In this document: one piece after another, positions 28,481-36,881 of the stretch
Numbering within the stretch: position 1 is the first letter of the stretch
Layout of the letters: each line of letters starts with the position of its first letter
The notes under the pieces: model-generated
Seen by the model: the letters and a program-made list of their open reading frames with translations, nothing else
Told to the model about the DNA's origin: nothing
The model's database searches: none
Assembly (NCBI RefSeq): GCF_000517085.1
Contig: NZ_KI912107.1
Coordinates: 1,612,398-1,676,397 of the forward strand
DNA: 64,000 nt
From: Saccharicrinis fermentans DSM 9555 = JCM 21142
Lineage (GTDB): Bacteria; Bacteroidota; Bacteroidia; Bacteroidales; Marinilabiliaceae
Reading direction: 5' to 3'
Made by a program: the position numbers and the translations under genes

Positions 28481-29902
28481 CTATTCAAAATAGTCATCTT
28501 TAAAATTAACTAAGTAAAGATTTTCTGTACACCTTGTAAAGGCAGTATATAACCAACGGTAATAATCACGGTTCACATTTTCATCCGGGACAAAACCAGG
28601 ATCAACAAATACTGTTTTCCACTGTCCCCCTTGTGCTTTATGGCAAGTCATAGCATAGGCAAACTTCACCTGCAAAGCATTATAATAATCATTACTTTTA
28701 ACCGCTTCATACTGTTTTCTTTTGGGTGTCAGATCAGCATAATCCTCCATTACCTCATAAAAAAACTGTTCCTGTTCTTTTTGCGTTAATCCTGGTGTAT
28801 CAAGGCTAAGTGCATCCAGCATCAATTTCACATCCACCTCTAGTTCTTTATAATCGATTAAACGAATTACACAATTCACAAACCTATGCCCATAAAGCTC
28901 TTCATATCCCCTTATACGAACAATCTCAGCAATATCTCCGTTGGCAATAAAATCCACCTCCTTACTATCCTTTAACCAGTGATAATTATTTTTCACCACT
29001 AGAATCATATCCCCTGCCGTTAGTTCTTCCTCCTTGTACAAGACACTACTTCGAATCCCTTTATTGTACAAATTGGTTCTTTTATTCGAGCGATTCACTA
29101 TTAAGGTTTCATCCATTCCCACCGTATCGTACGAATGATTAATGGCTTCAATAAGCTCCTCTCCCGATAATTTTTTTACATCTGTAAAACCTTCAATATT
29201 TAGCTTAGGTAATTCATTGTAAGTATCACCAGATTCGATATCATATCGCAAATCAGAAGCACACATTAAAATACCACTATTTTCAGACTGCCTCACCACA
29301 TCAGACAAGAAACATTCAACGACACTAGCAGAATACGACTCCAAGGTATTTTTATCCAAAGCTGGACTTTCTGAATTTCCCACAGGAGGTAACTGGGCAG
29401 CATCGCCAATAAGAACCAGCCTACACTTAGTTCCTTCAAACACAAAACTGAGCATATCCTCTAACAAATTTCCTGTTCCAAACCCGGAATATTCACCAGA
29501 ATAACCAGAAATCATAGAAGCTTCGTCAACGAAAAATATCGTTTCAGGCTTCATATTTTTATTTAAGCCAAAGGAACCGAAGCCATCATTGGCCGATTTT
29601 TGCCGGTAAATAATTTTATGCACTGTATGAGCAGAATGATGGGCATAAGCAGAAAATACTTTTGCTGCACGACCAGTGGGAGCCATTAAAACCATTTTAA
29701 AATTCATTTCGGACAATGCTTCCACGAAGGAACTGACCAAAGATGTTTTACCCGTACCGGCATAACCCTTTATCAAAAGAATAGGCATATTCTGATCGCT
29801 CGTTAAAAAATCGGCGAATTTTTCAATGGTCGACGCTTGCGAAGGAGTCGGAACATGCTTAAATCTCTGTTTGATGACCTCTATTAGATGTTTATTTATC
29901 AT
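28481..29902 (-). CDS. RecD-like ATP-dependent DNA helicase (superfamily 1B)
   Basis: A single-chain DNA helicase/translocase of the RecD2-Dda group. The 473 residues contain Walker A GYAGTGKTSL (~46), the DEAS box FFVDEASM, QLPPVGNSE (motif III), a long SH3-like insertion, and the UvrD-type C-terminal motif YAMTCHKAQGGQWKTVFVD. No nuclease domain is present. It lies divergent from the small membrane protein-DUF3822-rsmD group. Precise role in repair or replication is unknown for this short Bacteroidota form. Confidence 0.88.
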   Translation of the reverse strand: MINKHLIEVIKQRFKHVPTPSQASTIEKFADFLTSDQNMPILLIKGYAGTGKTSLVSSFVEALSEMNFKMVLMAPTGRAAKVFSAYAHHSAHTVHKIIYRQKSANDGFGSFGLNKNMKPETIFFVDEASMISGYSGEYSGFGTGNLLEDMLSFVFEGTKCRLVLIGDAAQLPPVGNSESPALDKNTLESYSASVVECFLSDVVRQSENSGILMCASDLRYDIESGDTYNELPKLNIEGFTDVKKLSGEELIEAINHSYDTVGMDETLIVNRSNKRTNLYNKGIRSSVLYKEEELTAGDMILVVKNNYHWLKDSKEVDFIANGDIAEIVRIRGYEELYGHRFVNCVIRLIDYKELEVDVKLMLDALSLDTPGLTQKEQEQFFYEVMEDYADLTPKRKQYEAVKSNDYYNALQVKFAYAMTCHKAQGGQWKTVFVDPGFVPDENVNRDYYRWLYTAFTRCTENLYLVNFKDDYFE

Positions 29903-29950
29903 TATTTTTATAAAATAAGCGAATGGAAATTCAAAATTTGATTTTTTTTT

Positions 29951-29958
29951 TAAATTTG
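29951..29958 (+). promoter_or_regulatory. Promoter -7 element for the 29991-32018 gene group
   Basis: TAAATTTG matches TAnnTTTG, 33 bp before the ATG at 29991. A TTG at normal distance is not clear. Confidence 0.45.
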
Positions 29959-29990
29959 TGCATTCAAACTAATACAAAAATCTGTAAATA

Positions 29991-30620
29991 ATGAAAACAG
30001 TCATTCAAATTGTACTTGTTCTTGCAATTATTGCATTGGCATATTTATGTGTGGATAGTATCCAGAGGCCTATCAGATTTATCAAAGAGCATAAATTACG
30101 CAGTAAGGCAGTGATCAATAATCTTAAAGACATTAGAACTGCTCAAATAGCGTACAAATCCATCAATGATAGATTTACGGGGAGTTTTGATACATTAATC
30201 GATTTTGTTAAGCACGATTCTTTAAAACTGGTAAAAAAAGAAGGTAGTCTTTCAGACAGTTTAATTGAAGCTGGATGGACAGAAGAAAAAGCGCTTAAAG
30301 TTGGTATGATCAAACGAGATACTATTTTAGTTAGCGTTCTTGATTCTTTATTTGGCAAGCAATACCCAATTGACTCTTTACGCTATATCCCTTTTACCAA
30401 CAAAGAGGAATTTGCCATGGGAGCCGGAGTTGTTGAAACAGGTTCTGGTGTAAAAGTAAAGGTTTTCGAAGCTAAGGTTCATAACAATGTTTATTTGAAT
30501 GGTCTGGAGCAACAAGAAATCGACAACTTAAGCGATAAAACATTAAAGCTTGAAAGATACCCTGGGTTAAAAGTTGGTTCTTTAACCGAAACAAACAATA
30601 ACGCCGGAAACTGGGAATAA
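29991..30620 (+). CDS. Conserved membrane-anchored protein of unknown function
   Basis: The 209 residues begin with one hydrophobic helix (residues ~3-23) followed by a basic segment (RPIRFIKEHKLRSKAVINNLKDIRTAQ), a layout resembling pseudopilins or single-pass periplasmic proteins. The segment IRTAQIAYKSINDRFTGSFDTLIDFV recalls the N-terminal part of pilin-like domains in Bacteroidota. The rest is mixed alpha/beta with no known active site. It is 10 bp upstream of the DUF3822 gene, which overlaps rsmD, so the three are co-transcribed. No function is claimed. Confidence 0.7.
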   Translation: MKTVIQIVLVLAIIALAYLCVDSIQRPIRFIKEHKLRSKAVINNLKDIRTAQIAYKSINDRFTGSFDTLIDFVKHDSLKLVKKEGSLSDSLIEAGWTEEKALKVGMIKRDTILVSVLDSLFGKQYPIDSLRYIPFTNKEEFAMGAGVVETGSGVKVKVFEAKVHNNVYLNGLEQQEIDNLSDKTLKLERYPGLKVGSLTETNNNAGNWE

Positions 30621-30630
30621 TACCTCTGGT

Positions 30631-31491
30631 ATGAATAAGATATCTGTTATCGACACAAGTTTCGATAGAAATATTACCACATCGTATTTTTTATCCATCC
30701 AACTTCAGTTGGATGGATTTTCTTTTTGTGTACTTGACCCTGTAAGTAACGAGTATATTCAATTTGAGCACCGTCCCATAAAATTCAACGAACAAATTTT
30801 TGATGTACTTGAAGCTGAACTAGCAAGCAGAGAGCTATTGGTTTACCCCTATCAAAAGGTTTTTGTGGTATACAATACACAAAACTACACACTTATTCCA
30901 CAAGCTCTTTATAGCTCCGACAAAAATGCGGATTATTTAAATTTTTGTTTTTCAGAAGGAATAGACAAGGAAAAAGAAGTATATTTTTCCAATAAAATTA
31001 AAATGGCAGACTCTATTTGTTCTTTTAAAGTACCCCAGTCATTAACTCAAATTATAGATAAATACTACAAGAACGTAAAATATTTTTGTCAGGCAACACC
31101 TTTTATTGAGACCGCTCTATTCAGTACTTCCATTGACATGAGTCACAACCACGTACATATTCATGTTCAACCGTCCAGCTCTTATTTCGATATCATCGTA
31201 ACCTCAAGCAATAATTTAAAATTGCATAATGCGTTTAAATACCGCGATCATAAAGAATTTTTATATTTTGTCTTATTTGTTTTCGACCAAATGAAACTTG
31301 ATACCAGGCACACTAAAGTATTTTTAACAGGTAATATTGAAAAAAGCAACGAGATTTATATTATACTTAAGAAATACATCAAGCAGGTTGAAATTGAAAC
31401 AAGTACCAAACATTTTAAATTTTCGGGTATTTTTAAAAACCTGCCACTACAAAATTACCTTAATTTATTTAACACTCCTTTATGCGTATAG
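30631..31491 (+). CDS. DUF3822 family protein
   Basis: A 286-residue cytoplasmic protein of a Bacteroidota-restricted family. The N-terminal strand pattern (LSIQLQLDGFSFCVLDP) and the later IHVQPSSSYFDIIVTS and VFLTGNIEKSNEIY segments suggest an actin/Hsp70-like (ASKHA) fold with two similar halves, as proposed for this family; that fold is inference. The stop overlaps the rsmD start by 10 bp, an arrangement that implies translational coupling with the 16S rRNA methyltransferase. The function is unknown. Confidence 0.8.
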   Translation: MNKISVIDTSFDRNITTSYFLSIQLQLDGFSFCVLDPVSNEYIQFEHRPIKFNEQIFDVLEAELASRELLVYPYQKVFVVYNTQNYTLIPQALYSSDKNADYLNFCFSEGIDKEKEVYFSNKIKMADSICSFKVPQSLTQIIDKYYKNVKYFCQATPFIETALFSTSIDMSHNHVHIHVQPSSSYFDIIVTSSNNLKLHNAFKYRDHKEFLYFVLFVFDQMKLDTRHTKVFLTGNIEKSNEIYIILKKYIKQVEIETSTKHFKFSGIFKNLPLQNYLNLFNTPLCV

Positions 31492-32018
31492 TAAGCGGTT
31501 CTTTAAAAGGGAGGCGATTTTCTCCTCCCAAAAGTTTCAACGCAAGACCAACCACTGATTTTGCCAAAGAAAACCTATTTAATGTCTTGAACAATAAGAT
31601 TGATTTTACAGCCATTAAGGTGCTTGATTTATTTGGTGGAACAGGAAGTATTAGTTATGAGTTTGCTTCCAGAGGAAGTAATGAGGTAACCTGCGTTGAG
31701 CAAAGATACAGCCATTTTCGTTATATAAAAAAAACTGTTTCTGAGCTAGATCTCGAATCCAGCGTAAAAGTAATCAGAGGAGATGCGTTTAAATATGTAG
31801 AAAAAACGCCAGAGAAGTTCGATCTTATTTTTGCAGATCCTCCATACGATTTAGCAGGAGCAGAAAAACTACCCGATTTAATTTTGGAATATCATTTATT
31901 AAATGAAGGTGGGATATTTATATTTGAACACTCAGGATTGGTTTCTTTTGAGAGTCATCCAAACTTTATAGAGAACAGAGAAAATGGAAAGGTTATTTTT
32001 ACTTTTTTTAGACCATAA
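31482..32018 (+). CDS. rsmD: 16S rRNA (guanine(966)-N2)-methyltransferase
   Basis: Methylates G966 of 16S rRNA during 30S assembly using S-adenosylmethionine. The 178 residues start with the RsmD hallmark MRIVSGSLKGRR and RPTTDFAKENLFN; the SAM motif is LDLFGGTGSIS (~48-58) and the catalytic motif DPPY is at 119-122. Length is normal. A bidirectional terminator follows. Confidence 0.95.
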   Translation: MRIVSGSLKGRRFSPPKSFNARPTTDFAKENLFNVLNNKIDFTAIKVLDLFGGTGSISYEFASRGSNEVTCVEQRYSHFRYIKKTVSELDLESSVKVIRGDAFKYVEKTPEKFDLIFADPPYDLAGAEKLPDLILEYHLLNEGGIFIFEHSGLVSFESHPNFIENRENGKVIFTFFRP

Positions 32019-32021
32019 AAA

Positions 32022-32048
32022 AAGAGGAGCGGTTGCAAGACTCCTCTT
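32022..32048. terminator. Bidirectional terminator between rsmD and xerD
   Basis: Stem AAGAGGAG / CTCCTCTT with an 11-12-nt loop, A-run on the left and T-rich right side, between convergent stop codons. Confidence 0.85.
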
Positions 32049-32069
32049 CTTATATTAATTATTGATTCA

Positions 32070-32969
32070 TTACGATCTAGGATGAAACTGAATCATCGTA
32101 TTTTTCAGATACTCTTTATCTAGATGCGTATATATTTCAGTTGTGATTATAGACTCATGGCCTAACATCTCCTGAACAGCGCGTAAATTTGCACCGCCAT
32201 CAATAAGATGGGTTGCAAATGAATGCCTGAAGGTATGAGGACTAACATTCTTTTCAAATCCTAACTTAGCCACCAGGTTTTTAATTATTGTAAAAATCAT
32301 TACTCTAGACAGTTTTTTACCTCGGCGGTTCAAAAATAAAATATCTTCACTATCCACATGAATCTTAAGGTTGCGACGATATTCACTCAAGTAAAGATTA
32401 ATTTCTTTGATAGCTTTGGTGCTAATAGGAACCAAACGCTCCTTATTGCCTTTGCCTTCAATTTTAATAAACCCAGATTCAAAGAATAGGTTTGAAATTT
32501 TTAGTTCGATTAGCTCAGAAACACGTAGACCACAGCTATATAAAGTTTCTAGTATAGCTTTATTTCTTTGGCCTTCTGGCTTCTTCGTGTCAATAGCATT
32601 AATAATACTGTCAATCTCTTCCACGGATAATATCTCCGGTAATTTTCTTCCAATTTTTGGCGACTCTAACAAAGCTGTTGGATCACGATCAATCTTTTCT
32701 TCTATTAGTAAAAATTTATAAAAAGATTTAATCCCACTTATGATCCTGGCTTGCGTTCGAGGGCTAATGCCTTTCTCCGTCACCCATTCCATCATTTCCT
32801 TTAAGTTTGCCAGCGTAACTTCCTCCGGACCTACTTTATACCCCTTATCAGTTAAAAACTGAACCAACTTTGTAAGGTCTGTTACATAGGCATGTATCGA
32901 ATTATCCGATAAACCTTTTTCAACTTTCAGATACCCCCTGAAGTCTTCAATTTCTGATTCCCAAATCAT
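32070..32969 (-). CDS. xerD: Tyrosine recombinase XerD
   Basis: Site-specific recombinase that resolves chromosome dimers at dif with a XerC partner. The 299 residues have a SAM-like N-terminal DNA-binding domain and a C-terminal catalytic domain with Arg149 (CGLRVSEL), His245 and Arg248 (HTFRHSF), His271 (GHESI) and nucleophile Tyr280 (IYTHLDKEYL). The length, the C-terminus and the placement next to aroQ fit the housekeeping recombinase and not a phage or transposon integrase. No att-like repeats flank it. XerC versus XerD cannot be settled by eye; XerD is preferred. Confidence 0.85.
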   Translation of the reverse strand: MIWESEIEDFRGYLKVEKGLSDNSIHAYVTDLTKLVQFLTDKGYKVGPEEVTLANLKEMMEWVTEKGISPRTQARIISGIKSFYKFLLIEEKIDRDPTALLESPKIGRKLPEILSVEEIDSIINAIDTKKPEGQRNKAILETLYSCGLRVSELIELKISNLFFESGFIKIEGKGNKERLVPISTKAIKEINLYLSEYRRNLKIHVDSEDILFLNRRGKKLSRVMIFTIIKNLVAKLGFEKNVSPHTFRHSFATHLIDGGANLRAVQEMLGHESIITTEIYTHLDKEYLKNTMIQFHPRS

Positions 32970-33708
32970 ACTTGTAAAATTAAATTAATTTAAATGCTTT
33001 ATTAAGTAAATATAAAAATATAAACCCACCAAGTCAAATAAAATATCAGTTTTTTATGTAAATCCAACTAAGCCCTAAATAGGCATTTAATAATTAACTT
33101 AATTTTAAGATTTGAATATAAAAACAATGACATACTGCTAGAATAGTGATACTTATGTCTTTAACACATGTTCAATATAGAATATATTATTCACAACAGG
33201 AAAAATATTTAATATTTTTCATTTTATCATTTGATGAGTTTTGTACGATTTTTTTTGACGAATGGTTTTTCTGTAATTTTTATTTTTATAAAAACATACA
33301 GAAAAATAAAACGATGAATAAAAGGCTCGAACTAATTTTAATTAAAAAAAATTATAACAAAAAGCAAACCAAAAATCCATAAAAAATAAAGTCCACATTT
33401 ATTCAGTAATGACAGTTGACACTCTATAGAAGTTAAAAAATGTGAATGTTTTTAAATGTTCCATCATAGCTTTCATTCATTAATCACAAATACATATCAC
33501 TGTATATATGCCACTTACGTAGACAATACTCCTCTAAGTTGAAAAATTATCAAATACAAATCAGATTAGAATGAATATAAAAACCTGTAATTTGATGATT
33601 TATACAAAATCTAAGTTTATTTTCAAATAACTTTTCAATACATTTGTGGCCTGTTAAAAGTAATACTAATAGAATAAGTAGTACAAACACTACAATCGAA
33701 ATTAAATA
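32970..33708. other. AT-rich divergent intergenic region between xerD and aroQ
   Basis: No gene is supported over 739 bp. A 78-codon frame at 33146-33382 is very AT-rich with low-complexity Lys/Asn/Phe content and is rejected. The only clear signal is the aroQ -7 element at 33639-33646. The length is unusual for this compact region; a small RNA or decayed gene is possible but nothing shows it. Confidence 0.5.
33639..33646 (+). promoter_or_regulatory. Promoter -7 element of aroQ
   Basis: TACATTTG matches TAnnTTTG and implies a leader of about 56 nt before the ATG at 33709. Confidence 0.55.
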
Positions 33709-34134
33709 ATGAAACTTTTAATATTAAATGGCCCCAACCTTAACCTATTAGGCAAAAGGGAAGTAAGTATTTATGGGAATCAAACATTTGAAAGTTATTA
33801 TACTGAATTAAAAAAAGAATATAGTCACATTGAGCTATACTATTTTCAGTCCAACAGCGAGGGAGCTTTGGTGGATAAAATTCAGGAAGTAGGTTTTAGT
33901 TTCGATGGTATTGTTTTTAACGCAGGTGCTTATACGCACACTTCAGTAGCAATAGCCGATGCTATCTCAGGCATAACATCACCGGTTATTGAAGTTCACA
34001 TTTCCAATATATACAAGAGAGAATCATTTAGGCATCACTCCTATTTATCGCCTGTTTGTATCGGTACAATTGCAGGTTTTGGTCTAAGCTCGTACAAATT
34101 GGCTATTGAAGCATTTATTAAAAATGAAAATTAA
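33709..34134 (+). CDS. aroQ: Type II 3-dehydroquinate dehydratase
   Basis: Dehydrates 3-dehydroquinate to 3-dehydroshikimate in the shikimate pathway. The 141 residues show LNGPNLNLLGKRE, the catalytic Tyr22 region (VSIYGN), the FNAGAYTHTSVAI motif and EVHISNIYKRESFRHHSYLS with the catalytic histidine. Length is normal for the dodecameric type II enzyme. pyk follows after 43 bp, possibly on the same transcript. Confidence 0.95.
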   Translation: MKLLILNGPNLNLLGKREVSIYGNQTFESYYTELKKEYSHIELYYFQSNSEGALVDKIQEVGFSFDGIVFNAGAYTHTSVAIADAISGITSPVIEVHISNIYKRESFRHHSYLSPVCIGTIAGFGLSSYKLAIEAFIKNEN

Positions 34135-34177
34135 GATATTTTTTGCCCAGTAAAAATTTGAAATAAATATTTAGTTG

Positions 34178-35617
34178 ATGAAAAAATTTACAAAAATTGT
34201 CGCTACCGTGTCAGACATGATGTGTGACGAAGAATACGTAAGAAAGCTGATCAAAAGCGGCGTTAATGTTGTGAGGTTGAACACAGCACACATGGATTAT
34301 GAAGGTCTTTGTAATGTAGTAAAAACGGTTCGTTCTATTTCTGACAAAGTAGCTACTTTAGTAGATACAAAAGGTCCTGAGATTCGTACTACACCAACCG
34401 AAGATGGAAACAAAATTTTGGTGGCTAAGGGCGATACTTTATTGGTAAAAGGTTCTCCTGACACAAAATCTACAGCAGAATGCATTTGTGTATCTTATGA
34501 AGGTTTTGTAGCAGACATGTCTGTTGATGGAGACATCTTAATTGACGATGGAGAAACAGCGCTTAAAGTAATTGAGAAAAACGACGACCATCTAGTATGT
34601 AGAGTAGAGAATGATGGTGAGATTGGCGGTAAAAAAAGTGTAAATGTTCCTGGTGTACGTATCAATTTACCTTCACTTACAGAAAAAGACATTCGATTTA
34701 TCGGTTATGCTGCAGAGCAAGAAGTTGATTTCATCGCTCACTCTTTCGTTAGAAATGCTGCCGACGTTGCCGATGTACAGGCTGAACTAGATCGTTTAGA
34801 GTGTCCAGCTAAAATCATTGCTAAAATCGAAAACCAAGAAGGAGTTGATAATATCGACGAAATCATTGAGTGTGTTTACGGTGTAATGATTGCCCGTGGT
34901 GATATGGGTATTGAAATCGCACAAGAAAAAATTCCTGGAATCCAACGTCAATTGATCAGAAAATGTGTTGAACGCAAGAAGCCTGTTATTGTGGCTACTC
35001 AAATGCTTCACACGATGATCAAAAATCCTCGTCCTACAAGAGCTGAGGTTACCGATGTTGCCAATGCCATTTATTACCGAACTGATGCCATCATGCTAAG
35101 TGGAGAAACAGCTTACGGTAACTATGGAGTGGAAGCAGTTAGAACAATGTCTGAAATTGCTCGTGAAGTTGAGGATGCAAAAGATAATCGTAATGATATT
35201 CCAGTACCTAACGTTGCCAAAAGCAAAACTACTTACTTGGCCGATACTGCAGTAAAAGCTTCTGATGACTTGAACATTAAGGCAATCATCACCGACAGTT
35301 TTACTGGTAGAACTGCTCGTTATTTAGCTGCATTCCGAGGAAGAACACCTATTTACGGTTTATGTTACAACAAAAGAACTGCCAGAGAGCTTAATCTTTC
35401 TTATGGTATTTTCCCTCGTGTAATGGAGCAAGGTGGATCTAAAGAAGAAATTATGATCAAAACACTTAATAAGCTCAAAAGAAAAGAAATTCTTTCTGAT
35501 CAAGATCAAGTTGCTTACCTAGGTAGTAGCTTTGGTATTGGTGGAGGTACTTCTTTCCTTGAAATTATTACTGTAGAAGATCTTTTGAAAAGAACAACAG
35601 AAATTATGGGTAAATAA
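34178..35617 (+). CDS. pyk: Pyruvate kinase
   Basis: Converts phosphoenolpyruvate and ADP to pyruvate and ATP. From the ATG at 34178 (a TTG directly before it at 34175 is ignored) the product is 479 residues. Motifs: KIVATVSD at the N-terminus, RLNTAH, DTKGPEIRTT, the active-site lysine region KIIAKIENQEGVDN, MIARGDMGIE, and TQMLHTMIKNPRPTRAEVTDVANAI. The C-terminal regulatory domain is present. Codon use is richer in G+C-ending codons than neighbours, as expected for a highly expressed gene. A strong terminator follows. Confidence 0.95.
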   Translation: MKKFTKIVATVSDMMCDEEYVRKLIKSGVNVVRLNTAHMDYEGLCNVVKTVRSISDKVATLVDTKGPEIRTTPTEDGNKILVAKGDTLLVKGSPDTKSTAECICVSYEGFVADMSVDGDILIDDGETALKVIEKNDDHLVCRVENDGEIGGKKSVNVPGVRINLPSLTEKDIRFIGYAAEQEVDFIAHSFVRNAADVADVQAELDRLECPAKIIAKIENQEGVDNIDEIIECVYGVMIARGDMGIEIAQEKIPGIQRQLIRKCVERKKPVIVATQMLHTMIKNPRPTRAEVTDVANAIYYRTDAIMLSGETAYGNYGVEAVRTMSEIAREVEDAKDNRNDIPVPNVAKSKTTYLADTAVKASDDLNIKAIITDSFTGRTARYLAAFRGRTPIYGLCYNKRTARELNLSYGIFPRVMEQGGSKEEIMIKTLNKLKRKEILSDQDQVAYLGSSFGIGGGTSFLEIITVEDLLKRTTEIMGK

Positions 35618-35642
35618 TTTACCTTTCGTTATTGAATATTTG

Positions 35643-35672
35643 AGGCTGTCCTTTCTGGGCAGCCTTTTTTTT
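35643..35672 (+). terminator. Rho-independent terminator of pyk
   Basis: Nine-pair stem AGGCTGTCC / GGGCAGCCT (one G-T pair), loop TTTCT, then eight T. Confidence 0.9.
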
Positions 35673-35752
35673 GCTCTTTGCATCCTAAACGCAGTCATAA
35701 CAAGCATACTATTTTCATCTCCAATATAATAGAAGTCATTCGCCCATTACTA

Positions 35753-35810
35753 AACCCGGAAAATGTGCTTTAGAAAATCTATTACGAAGTTCGAATACAT
35801 CATTGGTGTT
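35753..35810. repeat. Dispersed palindromic repeat, copy B
   Basis: Same start (AACCCGGAAAATGT) and same core (CTATTACGAAGTTC) as copy A at 3490, with a 2-nt insertion in the left arm and a more diverged right arm (ATCATTGGTGTT). The hairpin is therefore less perfect than copy A. Confidence 0.75.
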
Positions 35811-36268
35811 AAAATTCCCCAGCAAGCATCAAAACAAACAAAATAAGACTCCATTTACACGAATACAGTATTTGTAATAGATATCTCAAACGAAGTGCTA
35901 AATGGCTATATTTTGATACAATTCCAATTTGTTTTAAGGGCAGGACGCGTTAAAGTCAAAAAAAGAAGAGCATCCACCACAAAACATTTAACAAAAAACA
36001 CTGAACTCATCAGCTAAATGACTTCCTTATTCTTTTGGAGGCCCCTAAATATTCGTATTTTTTATCATCTGTCAAGAAGATACTTTTATGAAATGAAATA
36101 TTTTTTTTCTTAAAATTGAATGATTTTTTTTATCACACACCTGCAGCTAAAAAAAACCAAAAAAAAATCACATTATCCTCCCCCACCTTAACCTTCTGGT
36201 AAGCAATCTACTATTGGGATACAGCATTCTTAAATTTAAAATATTTACATAAAAAATCGCCTCAGCTA

Positions 36269-36298
36269 TTGCATAAAGGAAAAGAAGCTCTATCTTTG
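36269..36298 (+). promoter_or_regulatory. Promoter of the tRNA-Asp cluster
   Basis: TTG at 36269-36271, a 19-bp gap, then TATCTTTG at 36291-36298: a textbook Bacteroidota promoter. Predicted transcription start is near 36305, ~23 bp before the first tRNA. Confidence 0.75.
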
Positions 36299-36327
36299 CA
36301 TCGCTTTCAGAAAAAATGATACAATTT

Positions 36328-36401
36328 GGTCTGGTAGTTCAGCTGGTTAGAATGCCGGCCTGTCACGCCGGAGGTCGCGGGTTCGAGTCCCGTCCAGACC
36401 G
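36328..36401 (+). tRNA. tRNA-Asp (GTC), copy 1
   Basis: 74 nt with acceptor arms GGTCTGG / CCAGACC, D-arm GTTCAGCTGGTTAGAAT, anticodon stem CCGGC / GCCGG around CTGTCAC (anticodon GTC), T-arm GCGGGTTCGAGTCCCGT and discriminator G. No CCA is encoded. Confidence 0.97.
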
Positions 36402-36480
36402 CTAAATGAAAGCAATAACAAGGAAAAAAGTTCATTGTTATTTACTCGAAAATTAAATGTATTGACAATTGTTTTTAACT

Positions 36481-36554
36481 GGTCTGGTAGTTCAGCTGGT
36501 TAGAATGCCGGCCTGTCACGCCGGAGGTCGCGGGTTCGAGTCCCGTCCAGACCG
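36481..36554 (+). tRNA. tRNA-Asp (GTC), copy 2
   Basis: Identical over 74 nt to copy 1. The 79-nt spacer between copies 1 and 2 is unrelated to the next spacer. Confidence 0.97.
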
Positions 36555-36587
36555 CTTAGTTAAAAAACAATTAAATTATGAATTACT

Positions 36588-36661
36588 GGTCTGGTAGTTC
36601 AGCTGGTTAGAATGCCGGCCTGTCACGCCGGAGGTCGCGGGTTCGAGTCCCGTCCAGACCG
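36588..36661 (+). tRNA. tRNA-Asp (GTC), copy 3
   Basis: Identical over 74 nt to copies 1 and 2; a terminator hairpin begins two bases after it, so the three form one transcript. Confidence 0.97.
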
Positions 36662-36662
36662 C

Positions 36663-36694
36663 AAGAAAGGGAAGTATTTATACTTCCCTTTCTT
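36663..36694 (+). terminator. Terminator of the tRNA-Asp cluster
   Basis: Perfect stem of about 14 bp, AAGAAAGGGAAGTA with its complement, and a short AT loop, followed by TTGTTTT. Confidence 0.85.
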
Positions 36695-36828
36695 TGTTTT
36701 ATAGATTTTTGTTGCGTATTAAAGTTACCTTTTATATCTCCTTCCCCTCTCTATTTTTAAAATCTAATTCACACTCAACCATTAAACAGGTCACTTTCGA
36801 AGATTTTCCAGTTTTTTAACACTCTTTA

Positions 36829-36860
36829 GTTCGGAACCAACCGAACCAATCGTATCTTTG
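36829..36860 (+). promoter_or_regulatory. Operator and promoter of the efflux regulator
   Basis: A perfect inverted repeat GTTCGG-n6-CCGAAC (36829-36846) lies where the -33 element should be, and TATCTTTG (36853-36860) is the -7 element. A regulator bound to the repeat would block the polymerase. Autoregulation by the MarR/GbsR protein encoded directly downstream is the natural reading. Confidence 0.65.
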
Positions 36861-36881
36861 CGCAGATTAAAATGGTAAAAC

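Larger units (their letters stand above)
35618..36327. other. Intergenic region between pyk and the tRNA-Asp cluster
   Basis: About 710 bp without a supported gene. It contains the pyk terminator (35643-35672), hairpin repeat copy B (35753-35810) and the tRNA promoter (36269-36298). The stretch 35820-36240 is AT-rich with A- and T-runs and shows nothing recognisable. Confidence 0.6.

Noticed and set aside
32070-32969. Tyrosine recombinase as an integrase of a mobile island
   Set aside because: No flanking direct repeats, cargo or tRNA junction; sequence and neighbours fit chromosomal XerC/XerD.
33146-33382. 78-codon frame between xerD and aroQ
   Set aside because: Very AT-rich, low-complexity Lys/Asn/Phe/Ile composition and no recognisable domain or start context; consistent with chance in AT-rich DNA.
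36328-36661. Spaced identical repeats resembling a small CRISPR array
   Set aside because: The repeats are 74-nt tRNA-Asp genes with cloverleaf structure and unequal spacers; no cas genes are present.
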